Part shown: one piece after another, positions 16,808-25,704 of the stretch | How positions within the stretch are numbered: position 1 is the stretch's first letter | How the letters are laid out: each line of letters begins with the position of its first letter | Assembly: GCA_900757195.1 (NCBI GenBank) | Contig: CAAEMZ010000017.1 | Span: 1-64,000 of the forward strand | Direction of reading: 5' to 3' | From: Lachnospiraceae bacterium | Lineage (GTDB): Bacteria; Bacillota; Clostridia; Lachnospirales; Lachnospiraceae | DNA length: 64,000 nucleotides | The notes under the pieces: model-generated | Seen by the model: the letters and a program-made list of their open reading frames with translations, nothing else | Databases searched by the model: none | What the model was told of the DNA's origin: nothing | Program-made: the position numbers and the translations under genes

Positions 16808-17404
16808 ATGGAAAAACGCACCGACCGGCGTGTCCGGAAAACCAAAGCCCAGCTCCGTGCCGGACTGGCCAGCCTGATGAAAGAAAAAAATGTCAATGAC
16901 ATTACCGTGAAAGAACTGGTCGAAGCGGTGGATATCAACCGCTCCACCTTTTATCTGCACTATACGGATATCCGCAATATGCTGGAATCCGTCGAACATG
17001 AAATGCTGGAAGAAATTGAAGATCTGATCCGGGATCATCCCATCGGCCTTAACGAAAATACCTTTTTGTTTATCGCCGACCTCTTCTCCATTCTGGAGAC
17101 CAATAAGGATCTCTGCGCCGCGCTGATCGGTCCCACGGGCGATATGGCCTTTATTTATAAAATCGAGAAGATCATCCGTGAAAACAGCATGAAGGCCTTA
17201 ACCCCCTACTTTCCAACGGCGCTGGATGACCTGAAATATTCCTATGATTTCTGTCTCAACGGGTGCTTTGGCCTTGTAAAAAGCTGGCTTCTCAACAACG
17301 GCTCCGAAACGCCGGAGCACATGGCAAAACTGACCTACCATATGGTCATGAATTCCATGCAGGCCTTTTATAACCATATCCCGGAAAAAAGAAGGCCCCG
17401 ATAG
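16808..17404 (+). CDS. TetR/AcrR-family transcriptional regulator
   Basis: A 198-residue regulator from the chosen ATG. The N-terminal HTH spans about residues 8-55: KTKAQLRAGLASLMKEKN, then DITVKELVEAVDINRSTFYLHY, with the standard TetR recognition pattern. The C-terminal half resembles the TetR_C_33-type domain (LALIG-like CAALIGPTGDMAF; FCLNGCFGLVKSWL). A GTG nine bases upstream is possible, but GAGGAAG is best spaced for the ATG at 16808. It is divergent from the YhgE/Pip gene. The inducer is unknown. Its 3' end overlaps the terminator of the convergent hbd operon. Confidence 0.87.
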   Translation: MEKRTDRRVRKTKAQLRAGLASLMKEKNVNDITVKELVEAVDINRSTFYLHYTDIRNMLESVEHEMLEEIEDLIRDHPIGLNENTFLFIADLFSILETNKDLCAALIGPTGDMAFIYKIEKIIRENSMKALTPYFPTALDDLKYSYDFCLNGCFGLVKSWLLNNGSETPEHMAKLTYHMVMNSMQAFYNHIPEKRRPR

Positions 17405-17428
17405 TTCGCAGGAACTATCGAAGCCTTC
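17385..17428 (-). terminator. Terminator of the thl-hbd operon
   Basis: On the minus strand GAAGGC and CGATAGTT pair with AACTATCG and GCCTTC around a short loop, followed by six T. It overlaps the last codons of the convergent tetR gene. Confidence 0.8.
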
Positions 17429-17437
17429 GGGTCCGGC

Positions 17438-18283
17438 TTATTTATAATTGTAAAATCCTTTTCCGGCCTTTTTGCCAAGCCATCCGGCTTTGACATACTG
17501 CCGAAGCAGCGGACATGGGCGATACTTGCAGTCACCGTAGCCTTCATACATGACTTCCATAATTGAAAGCACTGTATCCAGACCGATAAAATCTGCCAGC
17601 TGGAGCGGTCCCATCGGATGGTTCATTCCAAGCTTCATCACCGTATCAATATCCTCGACGGAAGCCACGCCTTCATATAAGCAATAAACCGCTTCATTAA
17701 TCATCATCTGTAAAACACGATTGGAAACGAATCCCGGAACGTCTCTGACTTCGACCGGCACCTTCTGTAAATCCAGCGTGAGGGATTTAATCTGCTGATA
17801 GGTCTCGTCGGATGTCGCAATGCCTCGAATAATTTCAACCAGTTTCATAACCGGTACCGGATTCATAAAATGCATACCGATGACCTTTTCCGGTCTCTGT
17901 GTCACTGCGGCAATTTCCGTAATTGGCAGGGAAGATGTGTTGGATGCAAGGATACAATCCGGCTTACATACAGAATCCAGCTTCTGAAAGACACTGCTCT
18001 TAATTTCCATTTTTTCAAGAATGGCTTCAATAACAATATCACAATCTGCAGCATCTTCTAACTGATTCGATGGAATCAGATTCGCCATAATGCTTCCTTT
18101 TGTGTTTTCATCGATTTTTCCCCTGGAAACGTCCTTTTCAAGGAGTTTGTCAATAAACTGAAGACGGCTTTCAACAATTTCCATGCTGACATCGTTTAAA
18201 TATGTTTTAATTCCTGCCGCTGCCATTACCTGTGCAATTCCGCCGCCCATCTGGCCTGCGCCGACAACCATTGCTTTTTTCAT
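17438..18283 (-). CDS. hbd: 3-hydroxybutyryl-CoA dehydrogenase
   Basis: An NAD(P)-dependent (S)-3-hydroxyacyl-CoA dehydrogenase, 281 residues as in clostridial Hbd. The Rossmann motif VVGAGQMGGGIAQVMA is at residues 6-21. The catalytic His lies in IGMHFMNPVPVMKLVEII near residue 137 and the Glu in the same segment. NRVLQMMINEAV and MNHPMGPLQLADFIGLD follow. It interconverts acetoacetyl-CoA and (S)-3-hydroxybutyryl-CoA. It starts 13 nt after the thiolase stop and is the last gene of the sigma-54-type thl-hbd operon. Confidence 0.94.
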   Translation of the reverse strand: MKKAMVVGAGQMGGGIAQVMAAAGIKTYLNDVSMEIVESRLQFIDKLLEKDVSRGKIDENTKGSIMANLIPSNQLEDAADCDIVIEAILEKMEIKSSVFQKLDSVCKPDCILASNTSSLPITEIAAVTQRPEKVIGMHFMNPVPVMKLVEIIRGIATSDETYQQIKSLTLDLQKVPVEVRDVPGFVSNRVLQMMINEAVYCLYEGVASVEDIDTVMKLGMNHPMGPLQLADFIGLDTVLSIMEVMYEGYGDCKYRPCPLLRQYVKAGWLGKKAGKGFYNYK

Positions 18284-18296
18284 ACACTTTTTCCTC

Positions 18297-19493
18297 CTAT
18301 TCTACCTCAACCCATACGGCATCGCCCTGAGCCATACCGGAACAAATCGCTGCAACACCGCTCTTCTTGCCGGAACGGCGAAGTTCATAGATTAATGTCA
18401 TTAAAATTCTTGCTCCTGTTGCACCGATCGGATGACCAACGGCCACAGCGCCGCCATTCACATTGACTTTCGCATCCATGCTTTCCGGTGTCATTCCAAG
18501 AATTCCAAGGCAGCTTACCAATGGCACTGCCGCAAAAGCTTCGTTAATTTCCATCAAATCAAAATCATCCACTGTCAGATCATTTTTCTCCATCAGATTC
18601 CGAATCGCAAGTCCCGGAACGGTTGCAATATATCTGGATTCTCTGGAAGCCTGTGCATAGCCTTTGATCACTGCGAGAATCGGCGCTCCGAGTTCTTCCG
18701 CTTTTTCACGGCTCATCAGTACGATCGCTGATGCACCATCATTTGTTCCCGGCGCATTTCCCGCAGTAACTGTTCCATCCTTTACAAATAACGGCGGTAA
18801 TTTCGAAAGGCCCTCCATCGTTGTCTCCGGACGCGGCGCTTCATCTTTTGTCACTGTCGTCACTGCGCCTTTTTTTCCCGGAACCTCTACCGCAAAAAGT
18901 TCATCATCAAATTTCCCCTGATTTTCACCTTCTGCCCACAATTTCTGACTGCGGACTGACCATTCATCCTGCATTTCCCGTGTAACGCCGTATTCCGAAG
19001 CCACAGCGCCGCCGATGACTGCCATATGTACATCATTTTCCGGGCACCACAGTCCGTCAAGCACCATGGCGTCTTTGGCTTTAACGTCATTCATCCGCGC
19101 TCCCCAACGCATATTTTCCAGAACGTACGGAATATTGCTCATGCTTTCCATACCGCCGGCAACAATGATATCCGCATCTCCGGCTTTAATTATCTGAGTT
19201 CCCAGCGTTACCGCTTTCAGAGCCGAACCGCACACTTTATTGATTGTAACGACAGGAACCTCATGAGGAATTCCGCCCTTCACGGATGCCTGACGTCCCG
19301 GGATCTGTCCCTGACCGGCCGGAACAACCATACCGTAAATAACCTCATCGACTTCACCGCCCTGAATACCGGCTCTCTTTAACGCTTCCCGAATGGCCAT
19401 GCCCCCAAGATCCGTTGCCTTTAATGATTTAAAGGCGCCTCCGAATTTACCGAAAGGTGTTCGTGCCGCACTTACAATAACTACATCTTTCAT
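18297..19493 (-). CDS. thl: Acetyl-CoA C-acetyltransferase (thiolase)
   Basis: A biosynthetic/degradative thiolase of 398 residues. The nucleophile Cys is in INKVCGSALKAV near residue 88. The C-terminal His is in GGAVAVGHPIGATGARI near 349 and the second Cys is in AAICSGMAQGDAV near 383. It condenses two acetyl-CoA to acetoacetyl-CoA, or cleaves it in the catabolic direction. The start was set at MKDVV because AGGAGG precedes it by 7 nt; a longer in-frame extension has no ribosome site and runs into the promoter. A sigma-54-type promoter lies 41 nt upstream of the start codon. Confidence 0.94.
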   Translation of the reverse strand: MKDVVIVSAARTPFGKFGGAFKSLKATDLGGMAIREALKRAGIQGGEVDEVIYGMVVPAGQGQIPGRQASVKGGIPHEVPVVTINKVCGSALKAVTLGTQIIKAGDADIIVAGGMESMSNIPYVLENMRWGARMNDVKAKDAMVLDGLWCPENDVHMAVIGGAVASEYGVTREMQDEWSVRSQKLWAEGENQGKFDDELFAVEVPGKKGAVTTVTKDEAPRPETTMEGLSKLPPLFVKDGTVTAGNAPGTNDGASAIVLMSREKAEELGAPILAVIKGYAQASRESRYIATVPGLAIRNLMEKNDLTVDDFDLMEINEAFAAVPLVSCLGILGMTPESMDAKVNVNGGAVAVGHPIGATGARILMTLIYELRRSGKKSGVAAICSGMAQGDAVWVEVE

Positions 19494-19533
19494 TTTGAAT
19501 CCTCCTGTTATTTTCTTATGTACCCTTATTGTT

Positions 19534-19549
19534 TGCAAGAATGATGCCA
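19534..19549 (-). promoter_or_regulatory. Sigma-54 (-24/-12) promoter of thl-hbd
   Basis: On the minus strand the sequence is TGGCATCATTCTTGCA, which fits TGGCAC-N5-TTGCA with a single mismatch and exact spacing. The predicted start is about 12 nt downstream, leaving a leader of about 30 nt. The 419-nt gap 19494-19912 holds this promoter, the candidate enhancer elements, a terminator and a GCAG repeat; I see no gene in it. Confidence 0.8.
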
Positions 19550-19665
19550 ACTTTTTAAAATCTGATTTTTTTATTTTTTAGTGTCCGATTTTCCTTTAAA
19601 TCCGCCTTTTTTTACAGACTTTTATACAGGATATGCATTGAATTTCACAGAATTTGTTTCAAAAT

Positions 19666-19698
19666 TGTATTGTTTCGTTACGTTTTGTGTATCGTTTC
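19666..19698 (-). promoter_or_regulatory. Candidate activator-binding elements upstream of the thl promoter
   Basis: The minus strand carries CGTAACGAAACAATACA (19666-19682), which matches the 17-bp palindrome TGTAACGAAATGTTACA near crt at 13 positions. A second element GAAACGATACA (19688-19698) repeats its half. They lie about 120-150 bp upstream of the -24 box, a normal enhancer distance for a sigma-54 activator. Confidence 0.5.
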
Positions 19699-19757
19699 AT
19701 GTCTGTTCCTCTCCGGAATTTTCCCGTCGTCAGTACCGGCAGCTGAATCGAGCACAG

Positions 19758-19796
19758 AAAAAAATCCCGGTCAGTGGTGCAGACTGACCGGGATTT
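19758..19796 (-). terminator. Terminator of the crt-etf-acd-maoC operon
   Basis: AAATCCCGGTCAGT (19762-19775) pairs with ACTGACCGGGATTT (19783-19796), and the minus strand continues into a T-run. It lies 117 nt beyond the stop of the last acyl-CoA dehydrogenase gene. Confidence 0.85.
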
Positions 19797-19912
19797 AAAG
19801 TTTAAGGAAGTTTTTTATTTTATTTTTTCAGGAAATTTTTGCTTTCGCATAACAAAGTATTTATTAATGGATTTTAAGCTGCTGCAGTTAATCGCAGTAA
19901 ACCGCAGCTATT

Positions 19913-21052
19913 TTAATATTCTTTCATCAGGTGGTTTGCAATGACCACCCTCTGAATTTCATTTGTGCCTTCGAAAATCTGATAGATTTTCGCATCACGC
20001 ATCAGTTTTTCGACCGGATATTCACGACTGTATCCGTAGCCGCCGAAAATCTGTACCGCTTCTGAAGTCACCTTTACAGCGACATCTCCGCCATAGCATT
20101 TGGCAATGGCCGATTCTTTGCCATAAGGTAAGCCCATGTCCATACGTGTACAGGCATTGGCCACGATCTGTCTGGCTGTCTCGATCTGAATCGCCATATC
20201 CGCCAGTTTGAACGCAATCGCCTGATTTTTAATAATTGGCTGTCCAAACTGGATTCGGGTCTTCGCGTAGGCAATCGCTTCTTCCATCGCTCTCTGAGCA
20301 ATACCTACCGCCATACCGCCGATAAAGGTTCTGGAAATATCCAGCGTCTGCATGGCGATCTTAAAGCCATCGCCTTCATTTCCAAGAAGATTTTCTGCCG
20401 GAATCCGACATTCATCAAAAACAACATCACAGGTATTGGAACCTCGGATACCCATCTTATCCTCATGTTTTCCTGTGGATAAGCCCGGTGTTCCGGCTTC
20501 TACAATAAAAGCGCTCATACCTTTCAGGCCCTTCGTTTTATCCGTCATTGCCGTAACCACGTAAATACCGGCAACACCGCCATTGGTGATGAATGTTTTC
20601 CGTCCGTTCAATACATAAAAATCACCATCTTTACGTGCCGTTGTTTTTCCGGCAGCCGCATCGGAACCTGCCTGAGGTTCTGTCAGGGCAAAGGCGCTGA
20701 AATGTCCGCCAATAATATTGTCGCAGTATTTCTTTTTCTGCGCTTCATTTCCGGCCATCAAAACAGATTTCAGACCAATGCTGCTGACCGAGAATGTCAG
20801 GGCAAATCCTGCATCCGCTTTGGCCATTTCCTCAAGAATTGCCGCTACGGACACCTTATCCAGGCCCAGTCCGCCGTATTCCTCAGGAATTTCCAGCATA
20901 TGAAGCTGCATTTCCATCGCTTTATCGTAGATTTCCTTTGGCCATTCGCCGCTGCGGTCATATTCTTTGCTCTGCTCTCTGACTTCATGATCGCAGAATT
21001 CTTTGACCGCCTGAATTAACTCTTCGGTTTCTTCGGAACAAATATAACTCAT
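19913..21052 (-). CDS. Acyl-CoA dehydrogenase, short-chain (Bcd-like)
   Basis: A flavin-dependent acyl-CoA dehydrogenase of 379 residues, last gene of the large operon. FAD/substrate motifs are FALTEPQAGSDAA near residue 120 and FITNGGVAGIYVV near 151. The catalytic Glu is in QIFEGTNEIQRVV near 363. GGYGYSREYPVEKLMRDAKI is the normal family block before it. It interconverts butyryl-CoA and crotonyl-CoA, or close homologues, with Etf as partner. A second acyl-CoA dehydrogenase sits next to etfA in the same operon, so the two probably differ in chain length, branching or direction. Confidence 0.92.
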   Translation of the reverse strand: MSYICSEETEELIQAVKEFCDHEVREQSKEYDRSGEWPKEIYDKAMEMQLHMLEIPEEYGGLGLDKVSVAAILEEMAKADAGFALTFSVSSIGLKSVLMAGNEAQKKKYCDNIIGGHFSAFALTEPQAGSDAAAGKTTARKDGDFYVLNGRKTFITNGGVAGIYVVTAMTDKTKGLKGMSAFIVEAGTPGLSTGKHEDKMGIRGSNTCDVVFDECRIPAENLLGNEGDGFKIAMQTLDISRTFIGGMAVGIAQRAMEEAIAYAKTRIQFGQPIIKNQAIAFKLADMAIQIETARQIVANACTRMDMGLPYGKESAIAKCYGGDVAVKVTSEAVQIFGGYGYSREYPVEKLMRDAKIYQIFEGTNEIQRVVIANHLMKEY

Positions 21053-21069
21053 TTCTGTCTCTCCTGTTT

Positions 21070-21525
21070 TCAGTCTAATTTCTTTGTCGCCATAATCCTG
21101 GCCTGACCGTCAACAACCACCGTACCGTCCTGGATCGTTACAACGGTTTTCATAGTCATGATTCTGTGTTTCACATCCATGTCGATAATTTCAGCGGTTG
21201 CTGTAATCGTGTCGCCCATATGAACCGGCGCTGTAAATTTCAGATTCTGCTCAAGGAAAATCGCATCTGCGCCCGGAAGAGCCATTCCGAGAACTGTAGA
21301 GATAAAGGATGCTGTCAGCATACCATGAGCAATCTGACCGCCAAAGCGTGTTGTCTTTGCATATTCTGCATTCACATGAACCGGATTAAAATCACCGATA
21401 ATACCGGCAAAATTATAAATATCCGCTCCCAGGATGGTTTTACTGAAGCTGGCTTTCTGACCGACAGATAATTCTGAAATCGCATAGCCGCTCATATTAA
21501 TACTATCTTTATCCAGCATACTCAT
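21070..21525 (-). CDS. MaoC-family (R)-specific enoyl-CoA hydratase
   Basis: A 151-residue single hot-dog MaoC/PhaJ-type hydratase. The catalytic Asp and His are in the hydratase-2 motif GIIGDFNPVHVNAEYA near residues 41-56, followed by FGGQIAHGMLTASFIS. It adds water to crotonyl-CoA-type substrates to give (R)-3-hydroxyacyl-CoA, or the reverse. The crt product of the same operon works on the (S) isomer, so together they allow R/S interconversion through the enoyl-CoA. It starts 18 nt after the CoA-transferase stop, with GGAGGG upstream. Confidence 0.88.
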   Translation of the reverse strand: MSMLDKDSINMSGYAISELSVGQKASFSKTILGADIYNFAGIIGDFNPVHVNAEYAKTTRFGGQIAHGMLTASFISTVLGMALPGADAIFLEQNLKFTAPVHMGDTITATAEIIDMDVKHRIMTMKTVVTIQDGTVVVDGQARIMATKKLD

Positions 21526-21543
21526 ATTAAATCCCTCCCGTTA

Positions 21544-23103
21544 TTATTCAAATGTCAGATGCATCAGCGTATCTTTGAAAATCTTTTCATCCATCACTTT
21601 AACATCATTCATAATTGGTGTAAATTCCATCTTATCGAGGATATCCTTCTGCAAATCCACGCCCGGTGCGATTTCCAGAAGTTCCAGGCCGCCCGGAACC
21701 AGTTTAAACAGCGCACGTTCTGTAATATAGTAAACGGTCTGTCCGCTTTCCACACCGTATTCACCGGAGTATGTAATCTGCTCTACGGCCTTTTTAAATT
21801 TAATCCCCGGAGCATCTTCAATAATATTTAATTTTCCGTCGGCAATTTCACATTTCATTTTTCCTGCGGTAAATGTTCCACAGAAACCAACAACTTTGGC
21901 ATTCTGAGTGATGTTGATAAATCCGCCAGGACCGACCATACGTCCGCCGAATTTGGAAACATTGACATTACCCACTTCATCGACTTCCGCAAGTCCGAGG
22001 AACGCCATATCCAGACCGCCGCCATCGTAGAAATCGAATGTATCCGGCTGTTTCAAAATAGATTCCGGATTGACTGTGCCGCCGATACCGAGACCGCCGG
22101 TCGGAACGCCGCCGAGAACACCGGATTCGATGGAAAGTGTAATCTGATCTGCAACGCCTTCTTCGCCCGCAACAGCCGCAATTGCCTCAGCAACTCCAAT
22201 ACCCAGATTAACTACAGCGCCTTTTTTAAGAAGCATTGCGCCGCGGCGTCCGCAGATTTTTCTCGGATTCAGTTTCATCGGTTCGATCGCATCCATCGGA
22301 ATATAGATTTCGCCGGTCAGTTCCGGACGATATTCCGGACTCATAAAGGACTGGCAGTGATTTTCCGGTTTTGCCTCAACCACATAGTCCACCATAAATC
22401 CAGGGATTTTAATATCTCTTACAGATAAAGTGCCTTTCTGAACCATACGTTCTACCTGAACAACGACAATGCCGCCGCTGTTTCTTGTTGCCATGGCCAT
22501 TTCAAGCTGATCGCCGTGAAGTCCTTCTTTAACCATCGTTACATTGCCGTCTTCATCGGCATAGGTGCCACGAATAAAGCACATATCCAGCGGCTGGGAT
22601 TTATACATTAAATAATCTTTTCCATCAACTTGAATCAACTGAACCACTTCATAACCGGACTGTCTGGCAGCCTCATTTCCTTTGCAGGCTTCGACTCTCG
22701 GATCGGCATAAGTTTTTAAACCAACGTGGGTAATCAGGCCCGGTTTTCTTCCGGCCGTTGCTCTTAAAATATGGCTGCAGACACCCTGTGGAAGAATGAA
22801 ACATTCAACTTTATTTTCCATACAGAGCTTACCGAGCATTGGCGCCAGACCGACATGGGCGCAGACCAGACGTTTGACTAAACCTTCATGGCCCATATGA
22901 TTCATCCCCCGTGTTGCGCTGTCACCGATACCTGCGCCGTGAAATACCGTCAGGTCCTTCGGTTCCTGAGTTTCTGTGTAACGTTTTTCAATGGCAATTA
23001 ATAATTCCTCCGGCGTACCAAAACCGACAAAGCCGCCCATACCAATGGTCATACCGTCTTTTAATAGGGATGCAGCAAAATCTGCAGATACTAATTTACT
23101 CAT
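21544..23103 (-). CDS. Acyl-CoA:acetate/3-ketoacid CoA-transferase (fused subunits, Pct-like)
   Basis: A family I CoA-transferase with the two subunits fused, 519 residues. The alpha part holds GMTIGMGGFVGFGTPEELL near residue 19 and GLITHVGLKTYADPR. The beta part holds the catalytic Glu in SIESGVLGGVPTGGLG near 326 and GLAEVDEVGNVNVSKFGG. It activates a short-chain or hydroxy acid to its CoA ester at the expense of acetyl-CoA or another thioester. The ATG at 23101-23103 has AGGAGG 8 nt upstream; a TTG two codons earlier was rejected. It lies directly behind the permease gene. Confidence 0.9.
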   Translation of the reverse strand: MSKLVSADFAASLLKDGMTIGMGGFVGFGTPEELLIAIEKRYTETQEPKDLTVFHGAGIGDSATRGMNHMGHEGLVKRLVCAHVGLAPMLGKLCMENKVECFILPQGVCSHILRATAGRKPGLITHVGLKTYADPRVEACKGNEAARQSGYEVVQLIQVDGKDYLMYKSQPLDMCFIRGTYADEDGNVTMVKEGLHGDQLEMAMATRNSGGIVVVQVERMVQKGTLSVRDIKIPGFMVDYVVEAKPENHCQSFMSPEYRPELTGEIYIPMDAIEPMKLNPRKICGRRGAMLLKKGAVVNLGIGVAEAIAAVAGEEGVADQITLSIESGVLGGVPTGGLGIGGTVNPESILKQPDTFDFYDGGGLDMAFLGLAEVDEVGNVNVSKFGGRMVGPGGFINITQNAKVVGFCGTFTAGKMKCEIADGKLNIIEDAPGIKFKKAVEQITYSGEYGVESGQTVYYITERALFKLVPGGLELLEIAPGVDLQKDILDKMEFTPIMNDVKVMDEKIFKDTLMHLTFE

Positions 23104-23140
23104 ATTCAAGACCTCCTAAGTCAAAAATCAGAATTATTTT

Positions 23141-23178
23141 TAAGAAAACTGCGGCCGCCGAAATCTTTGGCCGCAGCT
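23141..23178 (-). terminator. Internal hairpin between permease and CoA-transferase genes
   Basis: On the minus strand CTGCGGCC and GGCCGCAG form a perfect 8-bp GC-rich stem (23149-23176) followed by TTTTCTT. The surrounding genes continue on the same strand, so it may be a weak attenuator or an mRNA-processing or stabilising hairpin. Confidence 0.45.
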
Positions 23179-23194
23179 TCTGTGTTCAAAATAT

Positions 23195-24493
23195 TTACGG
23201 TAAATTCGGGAAGAGCTGGAACAGCACAATCCCCAACGCACAGGCTACAAACGGCAGCACAACGGTCAGTTTGAAAATTGGCATATACGCGCTCTTATGG
23301 GTTTCACCGCAAAGATTTAATAATGTAACAACATAACCATTATGCGGTACGGAATCCAATGCACCGGATGCGATCGAAGCAACTCGATGCAAAGCCGCCG
23401 GCGCCACACCTAATTCCACATATGTCGGTCCAACCAATGGGAGTGAAATACCCAGACCACCGGAAGCAGAACCTGTCAGACCACAGATGATCGTAACCGC
23501 CAGCGCTGCGCCAACCAATGCCGGCCCCGGGATGTGAAGCATCGCATCAATAATATTTTGGAATAAAGGAATTGTCTTAACAACACCGCCAAACCCAACA
23601 ACCGCACAGGTATTACAAATAGCGCTGATAGCAGAGGTTGCACCGCCGGAAAATGTTGACATAATCATGTTCGGCTTATAGGTCTTATTCAAAAGAATAA
23701 TACCAAGAACGATACCGATTAAAATCGAAACCTCCACCGGAATGTGGAATATGTTCAAACAGATAATTGTCGCAAGCAGCGGTACAAAAGAGAAGAATAC
23801 ATTTGGCAGATCTTCTTCTGCTGCCATGGCGATTTCTTCTCCTGCTTTCGTTTCAAAATGCTTTCCTTTGGCTACTTCCTTTTTAATCATTGCGTTCAGC
23901 CAGATATAACCGACAACAAACATAAAGATGCCGACAATAATACCCACAACCGCACCGGCCATTGGTGTTGTTCCTAAGGACTGGGTCGGAATGATATTCT
24001 GAATCTGCGGTGTACCCGGACAGGTCATCGCAAATGTAATGGAACCTAAGGCAATTGTTCCCGGAAGCATGTTTCTCGGAAGATCCGCTTCTTTAAACAG
24101 GCTGATCGCGATCGGGAAGATGGTAAAACCAACAACGAACACGCTGACTCCGCCGTAAGCCAGAACGAAACAGGATAATACGGTGGCAAGCACCGCTTTG
24201 GATGGCCCCAGTTTTTTAATAATCCAGTTTGCAATCGCATCCGCCGCATGGCTGTCATTCATAAACTTACCGAACAGAGCGCCGGCGAGGAACATCAGAA
24301 AATTCGCCTGCATAAAGGATACGAATCCTGCCATATAAGACTCTTTTAATACAGTATAGACATTCATTCCACTGGTCGCACCCAAAATAATGGAGCAGAG
24401 CAGGGCAATAAATAAAATATGAATGCCTTTCATTGCCAGAAAAACAAGAAGAATCATGGCAACGATTAACCCAATAACACTTAATATATTCAT
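23195..24493 (-). CDS. GntP-family permease (candidate 3-hydroxybutyrate/short-chain acid importer)
   Basis: A polytopic membrane protein of 432 residues with about 12 hydrophobic segments. GntP/anion-symporter features include a glycine-rich LTGSASGGLGISLPL near residue 348 and GALDSVPHNGYVV near 385. GntP members carry gluconate, but clostridial and enteric relatives carry D-3-hydroxybutyrate. Its place inside a CoA-transferase/hydratase/dehydrogenase operon favours a C4 hydroxy acid or crotonate. The ATG at 24491-24493 was chosen because AAGGAG fits it; a TTG two codons upstream is less likely. Confidence 0.82.
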   Translation of the reverse strand: MNILSVIGLIVAMILLVFLAMKGIHILFIALLCSIILGATSGMNVYTVLKESYMAGFVSFMQANFLMFLAGALFGKFMNDSHAADAIANWIIKKLGPSKAVLATVLSCFVLAYGGVSVFVVGFTIFPIAISLFKEADLPRNMLPGTIALGSITFAMTCPGTPQIQNIIPTQSLGTTPMAGAVVGIIVGIFMFVVGYIWLNAMIKKEVAKGKHFETKAGEEIAMAAEEDLPNVFFSFVPLLATIICLNIFHIPVEVSILIGIVLGIILLNKTYKPNMIMSTFSGGATSAISAICNTCAVVGFGGVVKTIPLFQNIIDAMLHIPGPALVGAALAVTIICGLTGSASGGLGISLPLVGPTYVELGVAPAALHRVASIASGALDSVPHNGYVVTLLNLCGETHKSAYMPIFKLTVVLPFVACALGIVLFQLFPNLP

Positions 24494-24562
24494 ACTCAAT
24501 TTCTCCTTTGATTTTTTCCCCTTTAAATCCTCAGGAACCCCTTATGTATGAAAACAACGTTT

Positions 24563-25702
24563 TTATTTCACACCGATCGCTCTGGAAATAACCATCTTCT
24601 GAGCCTCGGACGTTCCTTCATAAATTTCAGTAATCTTTGCATCCCGCATCATACGTTCCATCGGATATTCCCGTGTATAACCATAACCGCCGGAAAGCTG
24701 TACACATTCCCGGGTTACCAGGTTGGCTACGTCTGAATTATAAAGCTTTGCCATCGCCGCTTCTTTACCATATGGAAGGCCGGCATCTTTAAGCATTGCA
24801 CAGCGCCATACGAGCATACGACCCGCATCTACCTTTGTCTGAAGCTCTGCCAGCTTAAACTGGGTATTCTGGAACTGGGAAATACGTTTTCCAAACTGTT
24901 TACGTTCTTTGACATATTTAATGGTTTCATCAATCGCTCCCTGAGCGATGCCGAGGGCCTGTGTCGCAATACCCATACGTCCGGAATCCAGACTTGCCAG
25001 CGCCATTTTTAATCCCTGGCCTTCTTTTCCGAGAATATCGTCTTTGCTGACACGGACATTTTTAAGAATCAGCTCGCAGGTTGCGGAACCACGGATACCC
25101 ATTTTCTTTTCATGCTTTCCAACGGAAAATCCCGGTGCATCTTTGTGAACGATAAATGCTGTCATCCCATTGTTTTTCTTTGCACGGTCGGTCACTGCGA
25201 TGATGATGTACCATTCAGCCTGTCCGGCAGTTGTGATAAACATCTTTGTTCCGTTCAGGATATAATCATCGCCGTCTCTGACAGCAACCGTCTGAACGTT
25301 GGATGCATCGGTACCAACCCCCGGCTCTGTGAGTGCAAAACACACCAGTTTGTCGGTAAAAGCGCCCTTCTGATATTTTTCTTTCTGTTCCGGTGTACCG
25401 TATTTTGCAAACAGTCCCATGCCGAGCCCCGCCTGCACCGAATAAATAACGCCCGTCGTCGCACACACTTTGGAAATTTCTTCGAGTGCAATCACATAGG
25501 CCATGCTGTCGCCGCCTTCGCCGCCTTCAGATTCCGGATAAGCCGCTCCGAAAAAACCGTATTTGAATAATTTCGGAATGGTTTCCACCGGAAAACGTTC
25601 TTCTTCATCTAATATTGAAGCCAGAGGCTTTACTTCATTTTCGGCAAATTCTCTTGCCAACTGGCGTACAAGCTTATGTTCAGGTTTTAATAAAGCATAC
25701 AT
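24563..25702 (-). CDS. Acyl-CoA dehydrogenase (Etf-linked, Bcd-like)
   Basis: The second acyl-CoA dehydrogenase of the operon, 379 residues. FALTEPGVGTDASNVQT near residue 122 and MFITTAGQAEWYIII near 153 mark the flavin/substrate site. The catalytic Glu is in EIYEGTSEAQKMV near 360. AGRMLVWRCAMLKDAGLPYGKEAAMAK is characteristic of clostridial Bcd-type enzymes. It starts 2 nt upstream of the end of etfA's spacer, so it is tightly coupled to etfBA. Its probable reaction is crotonyl-CoA to butyryl-CoA in an Etf complex, possibly with flavin-based electron bifurcation. Confidence 0.92.
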   Translation of the reverse strand: MYALLKPEHKLVRQLAREFAENEVKPLASILDEEERFPVETIPKLFKYGFFGAAYPESEGGEGGDSMAYVIALEEISKVCATTGVIYSVQAGLGMGLFAKYGTPEQKEKYQKGAFTDKLVCFALTEPGVGTDASNVQTVAVRDGDDYILNGTKMFITTAGQAEWYIIIAVTDRAKKNNGMTAFIVHKDAPGFSVGKHEKKMGIRGSATCELILKNVRVSKDDILGKEGQGLKMALASLDSGRMGIATQALGIAQGAIDETIKYVKERKQFGKRISQFQNTQFKLAELQTKVDAGRMLVWRCAMLKDAGLPYGKEAAMAKLYNSDVANLVTRECVQLSGGYGYTREYPMERMMRDAKITEIYEGTSEAQKMVISRAIGVK

Positions 25703-25704
25703 GA

